From the NCBI GenBank assembly GCA_019635535.1, contig JAHBZH010000001.1:503001-567000 (forward strand): a stretch of DNA of 64,000 nt, written 5' to 3'. This DNA comes from Sphingomonas sp. Lineage in GTDB: Bacteria; Pseudomonadota; Alphaproteobacteria; Sphingomonadales; Sphingomonadaceae. The notes under the pieces are model-generated. The model was not told the DNA's origin, did not search any database, and was given only the letters and a program-made list of their open reading frames with translations. Shown one piece after another: positions 8,610-17,304 of this stretch (positions are counted from its first letter, which is position 1; the number at the start of each line of letters is the position of its first letter). A program made the position numbers and the translations under genes.

Positions 8610-9839
8610 ATGCGCCTGACCATCGCTTTAGCCCTTGCCGCCTCATTCGCCATTCCAGCCTCGGCCCAGTCCGAGCCCGACGTGACCGGCGAAATCCGCG
8701 AAATGCACGAGCGGATGATCGTGCTCGACACTCATCTCGACATTCCGATGCGGTTCGACGACGGCCAGTGGGACTTTTCGCAGCGCAACCGCTTCGAATG
8801 GGACGGCAGCCAGGTCGATCTGCCGCGCATGATCGAAGGCGGTCTCGATGGCGGCATGTTCGTCATCTATCTCGGCCAGGGCGACCTGACGCCGGAGGGC
8901 TATCGCGAGGCGCGCGACCGCGCGCTGGTCCGCGCCGCCGCGATCCACCGCGTGATCGGCGAGAATCGTGACGCCATGGGCCTCGCGCTGACCGCCGAGG
9001 ATGCGGAGCAGCTGGTGCGCGAGGGCCGGCGCGTCGCCTTCCTTTCGATGGAGAATAGCTGGCCGCTGGGCGAGGATCTGTCGCTGCTGCGCACCTTCCA
9101 CCGGCTCGGCGTGCGCATGGCCGGGCCGGTGCACAGCCGCACCAACCAGTTCGCCGATTCCACCACCGGCGAGGCGCGCTGGAACGGCCTGTCGCCGCTC
9201 GGAAGGCAATGGGTGGCGGAAATGAACCGGCTCGGCATCGTCATCGACGGCAGCCACAGCTCCGACACGGCGATCGACCAGATGATCGAGCTGTCGCGGG
9301 TGCCGATCGTGCTCTCCCATCACGGCGCGCGCGTGCTTTACGATCATCCCCGCAACACCAGCGACGAGCGGATGCGGCGGTTGGCGGCGAGCGGCGGCGT
9401 GCTGTTCCTCAACATGGTGTTCCTGGCCGCCGACGACCGTTCGCCGGAGCGGTCGGCGATCGAGCGGCGGCAGGCGCAATGGGATCGGCTTTCGCCCGAA
9501 GAACGCCGCCGGCTGATGGCCGACAAGGCGGCGCTGGACGCGCAACGTCCCTTCACAGACGCGGACTTCGAAACCTTCATGCGCGCCGCCCTCCACATCA
9601 TCCGGGTGATGGGCGTCGATCATGTCGGCTTGGGCGCCGACTGGGACGGCGGCGGCGGCGTGGTCGGGCTGGAGGACATTGCGGGGCTGCCGCGCATCAC
9701 CGCCCGGCTGCTTCGCGAAGGCTATAGCGAGGCGGACATCGCCAAGATCATGGGCGGCAACCTGCTGCGTGTGCTCCGCTCGGCGCAGGCTGGTGCCGAG
9801 CCCGAATTTCGCGTGCACGCGCAAAGACCCACTTCCTGA
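8610..9839 (+). CDS. Secreted membrane dipeptidase, peptidase family M19
   Basis: A 409-residue zinc dipeptidase of the renal dipeptidase family, exported by an N-terminal signal peptide (MRLTIALALAASFAIPASAQ). Metal-site and active-site landmarks are visible: VLDTHLDIPMRF (H-x-D), FLSMENSWPLG (bridging Glu), IDGSHSSD, VLSHHGAR, and GLGADWDGGG near the C-terminus. Family members cleave dipeptides, including some with D-amino acids, so cell-wall peptide or nutrient turnover in the periplasm is likely. It follows the helicase by 27 bp on the same strand. Exact substrate is not predictable. Confidence 0.92.
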   Translation: MRLTIALALAASFAIPASAQSEPDVTGEIREMHERMIVLDTHLDIPMRFDDGQWDFSQRNRFEWDGSQVDLPRMIEGGLDGGMFVIYLGQGDLTPEGYREARDRALVRAAAIHRVIGENRDAMGLALTAEDAEQLVREGRRVAFLSMENSWPLGEDLSLLRTFHRLGVRMAGPVHSRTNQFADSTTGEARWNGLSPLGRQWVAEMNRLGIVIDGSHSSDTAIDQMIELSRVPIVLSHHGARVLYDHPRNTSDERMRRLAASGGVLFLNMVFLAADDRSPERSAIERRQAQWDRLSPEERRRLMADKAALDAQRPFTDADFETFMRAALHIIRVMGVDHVGLGADWDGGGGVVGLEDIAGLPRITARLLREGYSEADIAKIMGGNLLRVLRSAQAGAEPEFRVHAQRPTS

Positions 9840-9938
9840 TCGGATTCCCACTGCCCTCCGCTTAGCTCTTTCTTCATAACAAAGAGGGAGTTAGGCTTTC
9901 AGGGAAGACCGGCTCTGGAGAGGAGGCCGTCGCACGCG

Positions 9939-12089
9939 ATGAAGTCGATCCTGCCTCCGCCCGATGCCGGCGGCCTGCCCGTTCCGCCGGGCGGCACCGC
10001 AGCGGCGGCCTGGGCGCATGACTGGTCCGCGACGCCGCTCGGACCGCCGGCCGGCTGGCCGCGAGGACTGAAGACCGCCGCCAGCATCGTGCTCGGCTCC
10101 AACGTGCCGATGTTTCTGGGCTGGGGACCCGAACTGCTGCTCATCCACAATGACAGTTTCGGCGAGATCGTCGGTGACCGGCGCCCCGCTCTGGGCCGGC
10201 CGATGCGTGAAATCTGGGCCGATATCTGGCCGCTGGTCGGCGCCAATCCGGAGCGCGCCCTGGCCGGCGAGACGGTCTATATGGAGGCCGATCCCCGGCC
10301 CGTCCGCCGCAGCGGGCGCGAGGAGATGATATGGTTCACTTATTGTTACAATCCGGTGCGCGGCGATGACGGCGAAATCGCCGGCATCTATTGCGTCATC
10401 ACCGCCGCGAACAGCGACGAGCGCACAGAGGAACGGCTGCGTGAGAGCGAGGAGCGGTTCCGCCTGATCGCCGATTCCGCGCCGGTGCCGATGTGGGTGA
10501 CGAAGCTCGACCGCAGGCGCGGCTTCGTCAACCGCGCCTATGTCGATTTTCTCGGCATCTCTTACGACGACGCGGTGGATTTCGACTGGCGCGAGATCAT
10601 CCACCCGGATGACGGTGCACGCATCCTCGCGGAATCGATCGCCGGCGAGGCTTCGCTACAGACCTTCGCGCTAGAGGCACGTTTTCGGCGCGGCGACGGC
10701 GAATGGCGCTGGCTGCGTTCGATCTCGCAGCCGCGCTGGGGGGCGGGCGGAGAGCATATCGGCTTCATCGGCGTCGCCCACGACATCACCGAATGGAAGC
10801 TGGCCGAGCAGGCTTTGCGCGACGTCAACGAGACGCTGGAAAGCAAGGTCGCGGCGCGCACCGCCGACCTCACCCAGGCGCTCGACCGGCTTACCGCCGA
10901 GGTGGCCGAGCGCGAACGGGCCGAGGAGGCGCTCAGGCAGGCGCAGAAGATGGAGGCGGTTGGGCGGCTCACCGGCGGCATCGCGCATGATTTCAACAAT
11001 CTGCTGACGCCGGTGATCGGCGGGCTCGAGATCATCGCCGCCGGGCTCCAGGAGGAACGGCTGAAGCGGATCGCCGAGATCGCGCTGGAGGCGGGTCGGC
11101 GCGGCGCCAAGCTAACCTCCCAGCTCCTCGCCTTCTCGCGCATCCAGCGGCTCAACATGGCGCCGGTGGAGGTCAACCGGGTGATCGGCGATCTGCGCCA
11201 GATCCTGAGCCGCACGATCGGGCCCGACATCGTGATTCGCACCACGCTCGACGCTGAGGCGGGGTACGCCCTGTGCGACGAGAACCAGCTCGAGAACGCG
11301 ATCCTCAATCTCGCGATCAACGCGCGCGACGCGATGCCGGATGGCGGCGAGCTCCTCATCTCGACGGAAATTGTCGCCGAGCCGGGCGGCCCGGACCTCG
11401 ACGCCGGCGACTATATCGCGCTCACCGTCGCCGATACCGGCCACGGCATGGCGCCGGAGGTCGCAGTGCGCGCCACCGAGCCCTTCTTCACCACCAAGCC
11501 GTTCGGCAAGGGCACCGGGCTCGGCCTGTCGCAGGTCTATGGCATTGCCCGCCAGGCGGGCGGCACGCTGCGTATCGACAGCCGCGAGGGCGGCGGCACC
11601 GCGATCCGCCTGCTGCTCGCCCGGGTCGAGCCCGAAACCGATCGAATCGAAACTGCGGATTCGGGGGCGCGCCATGCGCATGATCCGCATATCGGTGCGC
11701 ACGTCCTGGTGGTGGACGACGACGCGGATGTCCGCGCCTTCATCGCCGATGCGCTGACCGAGCTCGGCTATCGCGTCGAGACCGCCGGGGATGGCGAAAC
11801 AGCACTCGCCGCGATCGCGAACGCCGCGCCGGACCTGATGCTGGTCGATTTCGCCATGCCCGGCATGAACGGGGCCGAGGTCGCCCGCGCCACGCGGGCG
11901 CTCGAGCCCGATCTGCCGGTAATGCTCGTCACCGGCTATGCCGAAAGCGCGCAGGTCGAATCCGCGCTCGGCGCGAACGTGACCGTGCTGCACAAGCCGT
12001 TCGGCACCGAACAGCTCGCGGCCGCCGTCGACGGAGCCTTGCGCAAAACAGATCCTCTTGAACCCGGAACAAGCGCTCCTAAATCCTGA
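9939..12089 (+). CDS. Hybrid sensor histidine kinase with PAS domains and receiver domain
   Basis: A 716-residue cytoplasmic-type sensor without transmembrane helices. Order: N-terminal PAS-like domain (about 20-160, with SATPLGPPAGWP and FTYCYNPVRGDDG), a second PAS/PAC (about 165-290, WLRSISQPRWGAGG, FIGVAHDITEWK), a coiled coil (290-340), the HisKA phosphoacceptor region GGIAHDFNNLL (His350), HATPase with N, G1 and G2 boxes (NLAINARDAMPDGG, VADTGHGM, GTGLGLSQVYG), then a C-terminal receiver (VLVVDDDADVRAF, phosphoacceptor Asp637 in MLVDFAMPG, Thr in MLVTGYAE, Lys in LHKPF). The HDFNNLL type with a fused receiver is common in alphaproteobacteria. The signal is unknown. A heat-shock-type promoter for hsp20 lies inside its last codons. 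Confidence 0.92.
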   Translation: MKSILPPPDAGGLPVPPGGTAAAAWAHDWSATPLGPPAGWPRGLKTAASIVLGSNVPMFLGWGPELLLIHNDSFGEIVGDRRPALGRPMREIWADIWPLVGANPERALAGETVYMEADPRPVRRSGREEMIWFTYCYNPVRGDDGEIAGIYCVITAANSDERTEERLRESEERFRLIADSAPVPMWVTKLDRRRGFVNRAYVDFLGISYDDAVDFDWREIIHPDDGARILAESIAGEASLQTFALEARFRRGDGEWRWLRSISQPRWGAGGEHIGFIGVAHDITEWKLAEQALRDVNETLESKVAARTADLTQALDRLTAEVAERERAEEALRQAQKMEAVGRLTGGIAHDFNNLLTPVIGGLEIIAAGLQEERLKRIAEIALEAGRRGAKLTSQLLAFSRIQRLNMAPVEVNRVIGDLRQILSRTIGPDIVIRTTLDAEAGYALCDENQLENAILNLAINARDAMPDGGELLISTEIVAEPGGPDLDAGDYIALTVADTGHGMAPEVAVRATEPFFTTKPFGKGTGLGLSQVYGIARQAGGTLRIDSREGGGTAIRLLLARVEPETDRIETADSGARHAHDPHIGAHVLVVDDDADVRAFIADALTELGYRVETAGDGETALAAIANAAPDLMLVDFAMPGMNGAEVARATRALEPDLPVMLVTGYAESAQVESALGANVTVLHKPFGTEQLAAAVDGALRKTDPLEPGTSAPKS
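12057..12084 (+). promoter_or_regulatory. Candidate RpoH (sigma-32) promoter for hsp20
   Basis: CTTG at 12057-12060 followed by exactly 17 bases and CCTAAAT at 12078-12084. This fits the alphaproteobacterial RpoH pattern CTTG-N17/18-CYTAT-n-T with one mismatch. It lies inside the end of the histidine kinase gene and would start transcription near 12091, giving a leader of about 95 bases to the hsp20 start. Confidence 0.5.
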
Positions 12090-12091
12090 TC

Positions 12092-12188
12092 CGTCGGAAA
12101 GCCCGTTCGGTTTCCGATGCGTTGCAGACGGGGCCCGTGCCTCGGGCGCGCCCCGTTCAATGTTGCTCAATGGAGGACTTTGGACATG
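12092..12188 (+). promoter_or_regulatory. ROSE-like RNA thermometer in the hsp20 leader
   Basis: Three successive hairpins can be drawn. First, a 7-bp stem TCGGAAA/TTTCCGA (12094-12117). Second, ACGGGGC/GCCCCGT (12128-12156) with a small inner stem. Third, a weak hairpin in which GTTGCTC (12162-12168) pairs with the Shine-Dalgarno segment GAGGAC (12173-12178) across the loop AATG. The anti-Shine-Dalgarno TTGCT, a G opposite G inside the stem, and two U residues opposite one C are the recognised features of ROSE elements, which melt on heat shock and release the ribosome-binding site of small heat-shock genes. The gene that follows is an hsp20, which fits. Structure drawn by hand. Confidence 0.65.
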
Positions 12189-12680
12189 ACACGCTTTGAT
12201 TTCACCCCCTATCGCCGCTCGACCGTCGGCTTCGACCGGTTGTTCGATTTCCTGGAGAGCGCGAACCGCGCCGAACAGGACAATTACCCGCCGTTCGACA
12301 TCGAGAAGCTGGGCGACGATTCCTACCGGATCACGCTCGCCGTCGCCGGCTTCAAGCGTGACGAGATCGAAATCACCGCGCAGCAGAACATGCTGATCGT
12401 CACCGGCCGCCGCGCGGAGACACGCAGCCGCGACGGCAATTTCCTGCATGTCGGCATCGCCACCCGCGCATTCGAACGCCGGTTCGAACTGGCCGATTTC
12501 GTCCGGGTGACGGCGGCCGATCTGAGTGACGGCCTGTTGTCGATCGAACTCGTGCGCGAAATTCCCGAAGCGATGAAGCCGCGCAAGATCGCGATCGGCG
12601 GCGGCGCGCCCGCCACGATCGAGGCGGCGCCCGCGGCCCAGCGCGACAAGGCCGAGGCGGACGAAAGGCAAACCGCCTGA
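12186..12680 (+). CDS. Small heat-shock protein, Hsp20/IbpA family
   Basis: An ATP-independent holdase chaperone of 164 residues. N-terminal region FDFTPYRRSTVGFDRLFDFL is typical of IbpA-type alphaproteobacterial Hsp20 proteins. The alpha-crystallin domain spans about residues 38-130: NYPPFDIEKLGDDSYRI, LAVAGFKRDEIEI, LIVTGRR, FERRFELADFVRV, LLSIELVREIPE. A C-terminal IxI/V-like segment is replaced by PRKIAIGGG. GGAGG lies about 10 bases before the ATG, within the putative thermometer hairpin, so both transcription (RpoH-like promoter) and translation (ROSE-like leader) seem heat-controlled. A strong hairpin follows the stop. Confidence 0.92.
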   Translation: MTRFDFTPYRRSTVGFDRLFDFLESANRAEQDNYPPFDIEKLGDDSYRITLAVAGFKRDEIEITAQQNMLIVTGRRAETRSRDGNFLHVGIATRAFERRFELADFVRVTAADLSDGLLSIELVREIPEAMKPRKIAIGGGAPATIEAAPAAQRDKAEADERQTA

Positions 12681-12688
12681 CCCGAAAG

Positions 12689-12718
12689 GACCGGCGCCGG
12701 AACTTCCGGCGCCGGTTC
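12689..12718 (+). terminator. Hairpin terminator after hsp20
   Basis: Perfect inverted repeat of CCGGCGCCGG (12691-12700 and 12706-12715) extended by A-T pairs on both sides, with loop AACTT. The tail is only mildly T-rich (TTCCGCATTT), so it may be an imperfect intrinsic terminator or an mRNA 3' stabiliser. Confidence 0.6.
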
Positions 12719-12732
12719 CGCATTTGGAGCGG

Positions 12733-13212
12733 ATGCTCGATCACGATCCGCTCGCGCTCTTTTCCTGGTCCGAGCTGACGCTTCGGCTGGGCGTCGCCAC
12801 GTTGGTCGGCCTGTTGCTCGGGCTCGACCGGGAGCTGAACGGCCATGCGGCGGGGGTTCGCACCCATGCATTGGTCGCGTTGAGTTCGGCAATGATCATG
12901 GCCTCCTCGCTCATGCTCACCGTCCAGTTGCGCGGCGACGATTTCCAGCCCGATCCGCTGCGCGCGATCCAGGGGCTGTCCCAGGCGATCGGTTTCATCG
13001 CCGCCGGCGTCATCTTCGTGCGCGGCGCCAATGTCGTGAACCTCACCACCGCGGCGAACATCTGGGTCGCCGCCGCGATCGGCATCGCTTCGGGCGCGGG
13101 GCAATACCGGCTCGTGCTGGTCGGCGCGGGCATGGGACTTGCCTTGCTGACCTTGGCGAAACTGGTCACGCGGTTCCTGCCCGCGCCGGCCGGAGAAGAT
13201 GAACCGCGTTAA
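12733..13212 (+). CDS. MgtC/SapB family inner-membrane protein
   Basis: A 159-residue membrane protein matching the MgtC/SapB N-terminal membrane domain: RLGVATLVGLLLGLDRE, RTHALVALSSAMIM, GLSQAIGFIAAGVIF, NLTTAANIWVAAAIGIASG. Four to five transmembrane helices are visible. MgtC-like proteins act in magnesium limitation and in regulation of the F-type ATPase in some pathogens; the role of environmental homologues is less clear. The cytosolic C-terminal domain of full-length MgtC is absent, as in the short SapB-like group. ATG at 12733 is chosen over a TTG three codons upstream. It is separated from hsp20 by the hairpin and probably has its own start. Confidence 0.85.
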   Translation: MLDHDPLALFSWSELTLRLGVATLVGLLLGLDRELNGHAAGVRTHALVALSSAMIMASSLMLTVQLRGDDFQPDPLRAIQGLSQAIGFIAAGVIFVRGANVVNLTTAANIWVAAAIGIASGAGQYRLVLVGAGMGLALLTLAKLVTRFLPAPAGEDEPR

Positions 13213-13332
13213 ACATCGCGGTTCAGGCGTCGTTTAGACGCAGGCGGCTAGCCAAACTTCGTTCCGGAAGCTAACGGGCGCGCTTTCGCGTCGAGGCGGC
13301 CCGGCAAGACGAGACAAGATCAGAGATATGTG

Positions 13333-13476
13333 ATGCGTGTGTGGAAGAAGAAATTGCAGAACCCGTTCGCACTGGTCGGCCAGGGCTTCGTGCTCGGCGG
13401 GATTCTCTTCTTCGCGCTCAACGCTCCCGGCGAGGCATCGCCCGTGGTGCCGATTGCCGTAGAGACCGCGCGCTGA
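13333..13476 (+). CDS. 47-residue single-helix membrane protein, unknown
   Basis: A short open frame encoding MRVWKKKLQNPFALVGQGFV and onward, 47 residues. It has a positively charged N-terminus (RVWKKK), one hydrophobic helix (about residues 12-30) and a short, probably periplasmic tail (APGEASPVVPIAVETAR). Codon third positions are strongly G/C as in real genes here. It ends 39 bp before pdeM on the same strand. No strong ribosome-binding site is evident (CAGAGA 5-10 bases upstream). I do not recognise the family; a small inner-membrane protein is the only claim. Confidence 0.5.
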   Translation: MRVWKKKLQNPFALVGQGFVLGGILFFALNAPGEASPVVPIAVETAR

Positions 13477-13515
13477 CCGCTTGAACCCGGCCCGGCCCGC
13501 TTTATAGCGGGACCC

Positions 13516-14178
13516 ATGGTTCGCCTTTCGTTCTGTGAACATGAGTTCCGCGCGCTGCCGCAGGGCGCCTTGTTCTGGCCCGCCCGACGCGCCTTGCTGG
13601 TCGCCGATCTCCATCTCGAGAAAGCGAGCTGGTTCGCCAAAGGCGGGCAGATGCTGCCGCCTTACGACAGCCTGGCGACGCTTGCCGACCTTGGCGCGCT
13701 TGCGCGCGCGACCGAGGCCGTCGAAATCTGGTGCCTGGGCGACAGCTTCCACGACGGCGAGGGCGTGGGACGTTTGCCGGCCGGCGCCCGCGAAGCGCTG
13801 ACCGCGCTCACTGCCGCGACGCGCTGGACCTGGATCGTCGGCAATCACGATCCCGCGCTCGCCGATGCCTGTGGCGGCCGGGTCGTGGACGAAACGGAGG
13901 TGGACGGCATCGTGCTGCGCCACGAGGCCAAGCCGGGCGAAGCGCGCCCCGAGCTGTCCGGCCATTTCCACCCGAAGCTCAGGATCAGCCGGCGCGGCCG
14001 GATGGTCTCGCGCCGCTGCTTCGTCGCCACGAAGAGCAAGCTGATCCTGCCGGCCTTCGGCACGCTGACCGGCGGGCTCAATGCCGGCCATCCGGAAATA
14101 GCCCGCGCGGTCGGCGCACCCGCAGAAGCATTGGTGCCTTTGGAGGATCGGCTGCTGCGTTTCCCGCTCGCCGCCTAG
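13516..14178 (+). CDS. pdeM: Ligase-associated DNA damage response phosphoesterase PdeM
   Basis: A 220-residue calcineurin-type metallophosphoesterase. Metal-binding motifs in order: VADLHLEK (D-x-H), CLGDSFHDG (GD), IVGNHDPA (GNHD), and SGHFHPKLR (GHxH). The initial FCEHEFRALPQGALFWP is characteristic of the ligase-associated PdeM group, which works with an ATP-dependent ligase, an exonuclease and an Lhr-like helicase. Only the helicase (6129-8582) is also in this window, and it is not adjacent. Its stop overlaps the stop of the convergent pabB-pabC gene by four bases. Confidence 0.92.
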   Translation: MVRLSFCEHEFRALPQGALFWPARRALLVADLHLEKASWFAKGGQMLPPYDSLATLADLGALARATEAVEIWCLGDSFHDGEGVGRLPAGAREALTALTAATRWTWIVGNHDPALADACGGRVVDETEVDGIVLRHEAKPGEARPELSGHFHPKLRISRRGRMVSRRCFVATKSKLILPAFGTLTGGLNAGHPEIARAVGAPAEALVPLEDRLLRFPLAA

Positions 14179-15884
14179 GCGCACACTGCCGGGATCAATC
14201 CGCGTACCGCATTGCCGATCAGGAAGCCGTCGGCGAGGTCGGCCTCGGTCAGGTCCGCTTCCCGTGCGCGGCCTTCCTCAATCAGCCGTTCGCGCAAGAT
14301 GCCCGGCAGCAGCCCGCGCGACAGCGGCGGCGTGAGCAGCGCGCCGTCCCGTTCGACGAACAGGGACGTGAAGCTGCCCTCGGTCAGGAAGCCGGCGGAA
14401 TCGCGGAACAGCACTTCGAGCGTGCCTGCCGATGCGCGCGCGTGATCGTAGAAAGCGCGGTCGCTCGTCTTGTGGCGCAGCCGGAAATCCTCGGCCGGCA
14501 CCGGCAGATCGGCGATCGCCGCCCGCACCGGCCCATCCAGGGCGGGCGGCGGCGCCCTGAGCTCGATCGCCATCGCGCCGCTCGGCGACAGCAGCAGTCT
14601 GACGATGCTCGGCCCCGCGCGGAAGGTGGCAGCCTGCAGTTCGTTGCGCGCTTCATGGCGATCGAACGGAAAATCGAGCGCCTCGGCGCTGCGCTTCAGC
14701 CGGGCGAGATGGCGATCGAGCTCGGCGATCCCGGCATGAGGATCGAACGCCATCGTCTCAATGAGGTCGAAGCGCCGCGTCGTCGCCAAGAATTCCCCCT
14801 TCGTCAGACATTCGCGCCATTCCGGCCCGGCGCGGCTGTCCGCGACGATGCCGGAGCCCAGGCCCAATCGCGCACGCGTCTCGCCCGCTTTGATGACCAG
14901 GGTCCGGATCGCGACATTGAACGCCGCCGCGCCGTCCGGCGCAAATCGGCCGATCGCGCCGGTATAGACGCCGCGCGGGCCCTTTTCGAGGGTGTGGATG
15001 ATCTCCATCGCGCGGATCTTGGGCGCCCCCGTCACCGAGCCGCAGGGGTGGATCGCGGCGAGCAGATCGACCGGCCCGGCGCCCTGCTCCAGTTCGGCCG
15101 TGACCGTCGAGGTCATCTGGAGCACGGTCGGATAAGTCTCGACGGCGAACATCTCCGGCACCTTCACCGTGCCGGGCCGGGCGAGGCGCGAGAGATCGTT
15201 TCGCAGCAGATCGACGATCATCAGATTTTCGGCGCGCTGCTTGGGATCGTCGCGCAGCGCGGCCGGATCGCTGCCGGCCGGAGCCGTGCCCTTCATCGGG
15301 CGGGTGACGACATGGCCGCCGTCGCAGGTGAAGAACAGCTCCGGCGAGAAACTCAACAGCCAGTGATCCCCGGTGAAGACGATGCCGCCATGCCCGGCGC
15401 GGGCGCGCTTGCGGATCGTCGCGTAGAGCGCACGCGGGTCGCCCGCTATGCGCGCCTCCGCCTGGAAGGTCAGGTTCGCCTGATAGATGTCGCCGGCGGC
15501 GATATGCGCCAGCACCGCGTCGATCGCGGCGCGATAGTCGGCTTCCGCGATCAGCGGCCGGGGCCTGCTCGCCCAGGCCCCGCTGCCATCGGGCAGCAAG
15601 GCGGCGGGATCGACCCGTTCGGCCCGGTCGAACATGCCGAACCACAATAATGGGGGCGCGTCCGGCGACGGCGTTTCGGCGCGCGGCGCCAGTCTGTCCT
15701 CCAACGCCAGCCCGGCCTCGTAGGACAGGAATCCCGCGGCATGGCGCCCGCGCAGCCGCTCCAGGCAGGCACGTATCTCGGCTGGCTCGTGCGTCGCGAC
15801 GATCTCGGTCGGGCCCGCATAAAGCCACGCCTCGCCGCCGCCCCGTGCATCGTCGAGCAGCACGAAGGGCCCGGCGCTTGTCAT
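14175..15884 (-). CDS. Fused aminodeoxychorismate synthase component I / aminodeoxychorismate lyase (PabB-PabC)
   Basis: A 569-residue fusion that would make p-aminobenzoate for folate from chorismate, with a separate glutamine amidotransferase. Residues about 1-375 are the chorismate-binding PabB domain (GDIYQANLTF, RPMKGTAPAG, RAENLMIVDLLRNDL, HPCGSVTGAPKIRAMEII, YTGAIGRF, GSGIVADS). Residues about 378-569 are a fold-type IV PLP lyase with the likely Schiff-base lysine Lys472 in RLRHKTSDRAFY and the signature GSFTSLFVERDG. The fusion order is known in many bacteria. It is divergent from sdaA with only about 42 bp between starts, so their promoters must overlap. Confidence 0.93.
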   Translation of the reverse strand: MTSAGPFVLLDDARGGGEAWLYAGPTEIVATHEPAEIRACLERLRGRHAAGFLSYEAGLALEDRLAPRAETPSPDAPPLLWFGMFDRAERVDPAALLPDGSGAWASRPRPLIAEADYRAAIDAVLAHIAAGDIYQANLTFQAEARIAGDPRALYATIRKRARAGHGGIVFTGDHWLLSFSPELFFTCDGGHVVTRPMKGTAPAGSDPAALRDDPKQRAENLMIVDLLRNDLSRLARPGTVKVPEMFAVETYPTVLQMTSTVTAELEQGAGPVDLLAAIHPCGSVTGAPKIRAMEIIHTLEKGPRGVYTGAIGRFAPDGAAAFNVAIRTLVIKAGETRARLGLGSGIVADSRAGPEWRECLTKGEFLATTRRFDLIETMAFDPHAGIAELDRHLARLKRSAEALDFPFDRHEARNELQAATFRAGPSIVRLLLSPSGAMAIELRAPPPALDGPVRAAIADLPVPAEDFRLRHKTSDRAFYDHARASAGTLEVLFRDSAGFLTEGSFTSLFVERDGALLTPPLSRGLLPGILRERLIEEGRAREADLTEADLADGFLIGNAVRGLIPAVCA

Positions 15885-15926
15885 CGCCCGGCTTCCGGTC
15901 CATGCCCCCCGGCAAGGAGAGAGCCT

Positions 15927-17303
15927 TTGGTTTGCAGCGTCTTCGATCTGTTCAAGATCGGCGTCGGCCCGTCCAGTTCACACACAATGGGTCCGATGAC
16001 GGCGGCGTGCGACTTTGTCGAGGGGCTGCGCGACGCCGGCCTGCTGGAGTCCGTCGTCCGCGTCGAGGCGGACCTCTATGGATCGCTCGCGCTGACCGGC
16101 AAGGGTCACGCCACCGACCGCGCCGTCCTGCTCGGCCTGTCGGGCCTGCGCCCGGCCGCGCTCGATCCCGACGAAGCGGAGCGGATCGTGACGCGCATCC
16201 GCGACACCGGGCGGCTCATGCTCGCCGGCGCGCACGATCTCGCCTTCGACGAGGCGGCCGACCTGCGCTTCAACCAGCGCGAGCGGTTGCCGCACCATTC
16301 CAACGGCATGCGCTTTACCGCCACCGCGGCTTCCGGCGAGGTGGAAAGCCAGGTTTATTATTCGATCGGCGGCGGCGCGATCGCCGATGAAGCGAGCGTG
16401 GGCCGGAACGCTCCTCCCGAGGGAGGTTGGGACGTGCCCTTCCCTTATGCCTCCGGCGATGAGTTGCTCGCCATCGCCGCGCGCGAGAGTCTCGGCATCG
16501 CCGAGCTCGCCCGCGCCAACGAGCGCGCCGGTCTGTCCGATGCCGAGATCGACGCGGGGCTCGATGCCATCGCCGCCGCCATGTCGGCCTGCACCGACCG
16601 GGGCATGGGGCAGGGCGGCATTCTGCCCGGCGGGCTCAACGTCAAGCGCCGCGCGCCGGGCCTCCATGCCTTGCTCACCGAGCGGGCCGAGCGCTGTTTG
16701 CAGGATCCGCTCACCGTGATCGACTGGGTCAACCTCTGGGCGCTGGCGGTCAACGAGGAGAACGCCGCCGGCGGCAAGGTCGTGACCGCGCCGACCAACG
16801 GCGCGGCGGGTATCGTTCCCGCCGTGCTGCGTTATTATCAGCGCTTCACGCCCCGCGCCGACGCGGCCGGAGTGCGCACCTTCCTGCTCGCCGCGGCCGC
16901 GATCGGCGCGCTGTTCAAGGAGAATGCCTCCATCTCCGGCGCCGAGGTCGGCTGCCAGGGCGAGGTCGGCGTCGCCTGCTCGATGGCCGCCGCCGGGCTG
17001 ACCGCGGCGCTCGGCGGGACGAACGGCCAGGTCGAGAATGCCGCCGAGATCGGCATGGAGCACAATCTCGGCCTCACCTGCGATCCGGTCGGCGGGCTCG
17101 TCCAGGTGCCGTGCATCGAGCGCAACGCGGTCGGCGCGGTGAAGGCGATCGAGGCCTCCCGCCTCGCCATGATCGGCGACGGGTCGCACCGGGTCAGCCT
17201 CGACCAGGTGATCGAGACGATGCGACGGACCGGCCTCGACATGAACGAACGCTACAAGGAAACCAGCCTCGGCGGCCTCGCCGTCAACGTGGTGGAATGT
17301 TGA
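15927..17303 (+). CDS. sdaA: L-serine ammonia-lyase (iron-sulfur L-serine dehydratase)
   Basis: Deaminates L-serine to pyruvate and ammonia using a [4Fe-4S] cluster. The 458-residue single-chain product has [20 protein letters not shown] at the start (beta domain), [13 protein letters not shown], the alpha-domain [18 protein letters not shown], and the cluster-binding cysteines in [13 protein letters not shown] and [19 protein letters not shown]. Start: a TTG at 15927 (L-V-C-S-V-F) with AAGGAGA about 8 bases upstream; no ATG or GTG lies closer to the conserved beginning. The gene ends one base before the convergent phosphate transporter stop. Confidence 0.94.
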   Translation: MVCSVFDLFKIGVGPSSSHTMGPMTAACDFVEGLRDAGLLESVVRVEADLYGSLALTGKGHATDRAVLLGLSGLRPAALDPDEAERIVTRIRDTGRLMLAGAHDLAFDEAADLRFNQRERLPHHSNGMRFTATAASGEVESQVYYSIGGGAIADEASVGRNAPPEGGWDVPFPYASGDELLAIAARESLGIAELARANERAGLSDAEIDAGLDAIAAAMSACTDRGMGQGGILPGGLNVKRRAPGLHALLTERAERCLQDPLTVIDWVNLWALAVNEENAAGGKVVTAPTNGAAGIVPAVLRYYQRFTPRADAAGVRTFLLAAAAIGALFKENASISGAEVGCQGEVGVACSMAAAGLTAALGGTNGQVENAAEIGMEHNLGLTCDPVGGLVQVPCIERNAVGAVKAIEASRLAMIGDGSHRVSLDQVIETMRRTGLDMNERYKETSLGGLAVNVVEC

Positions 17304-17304
17304 T

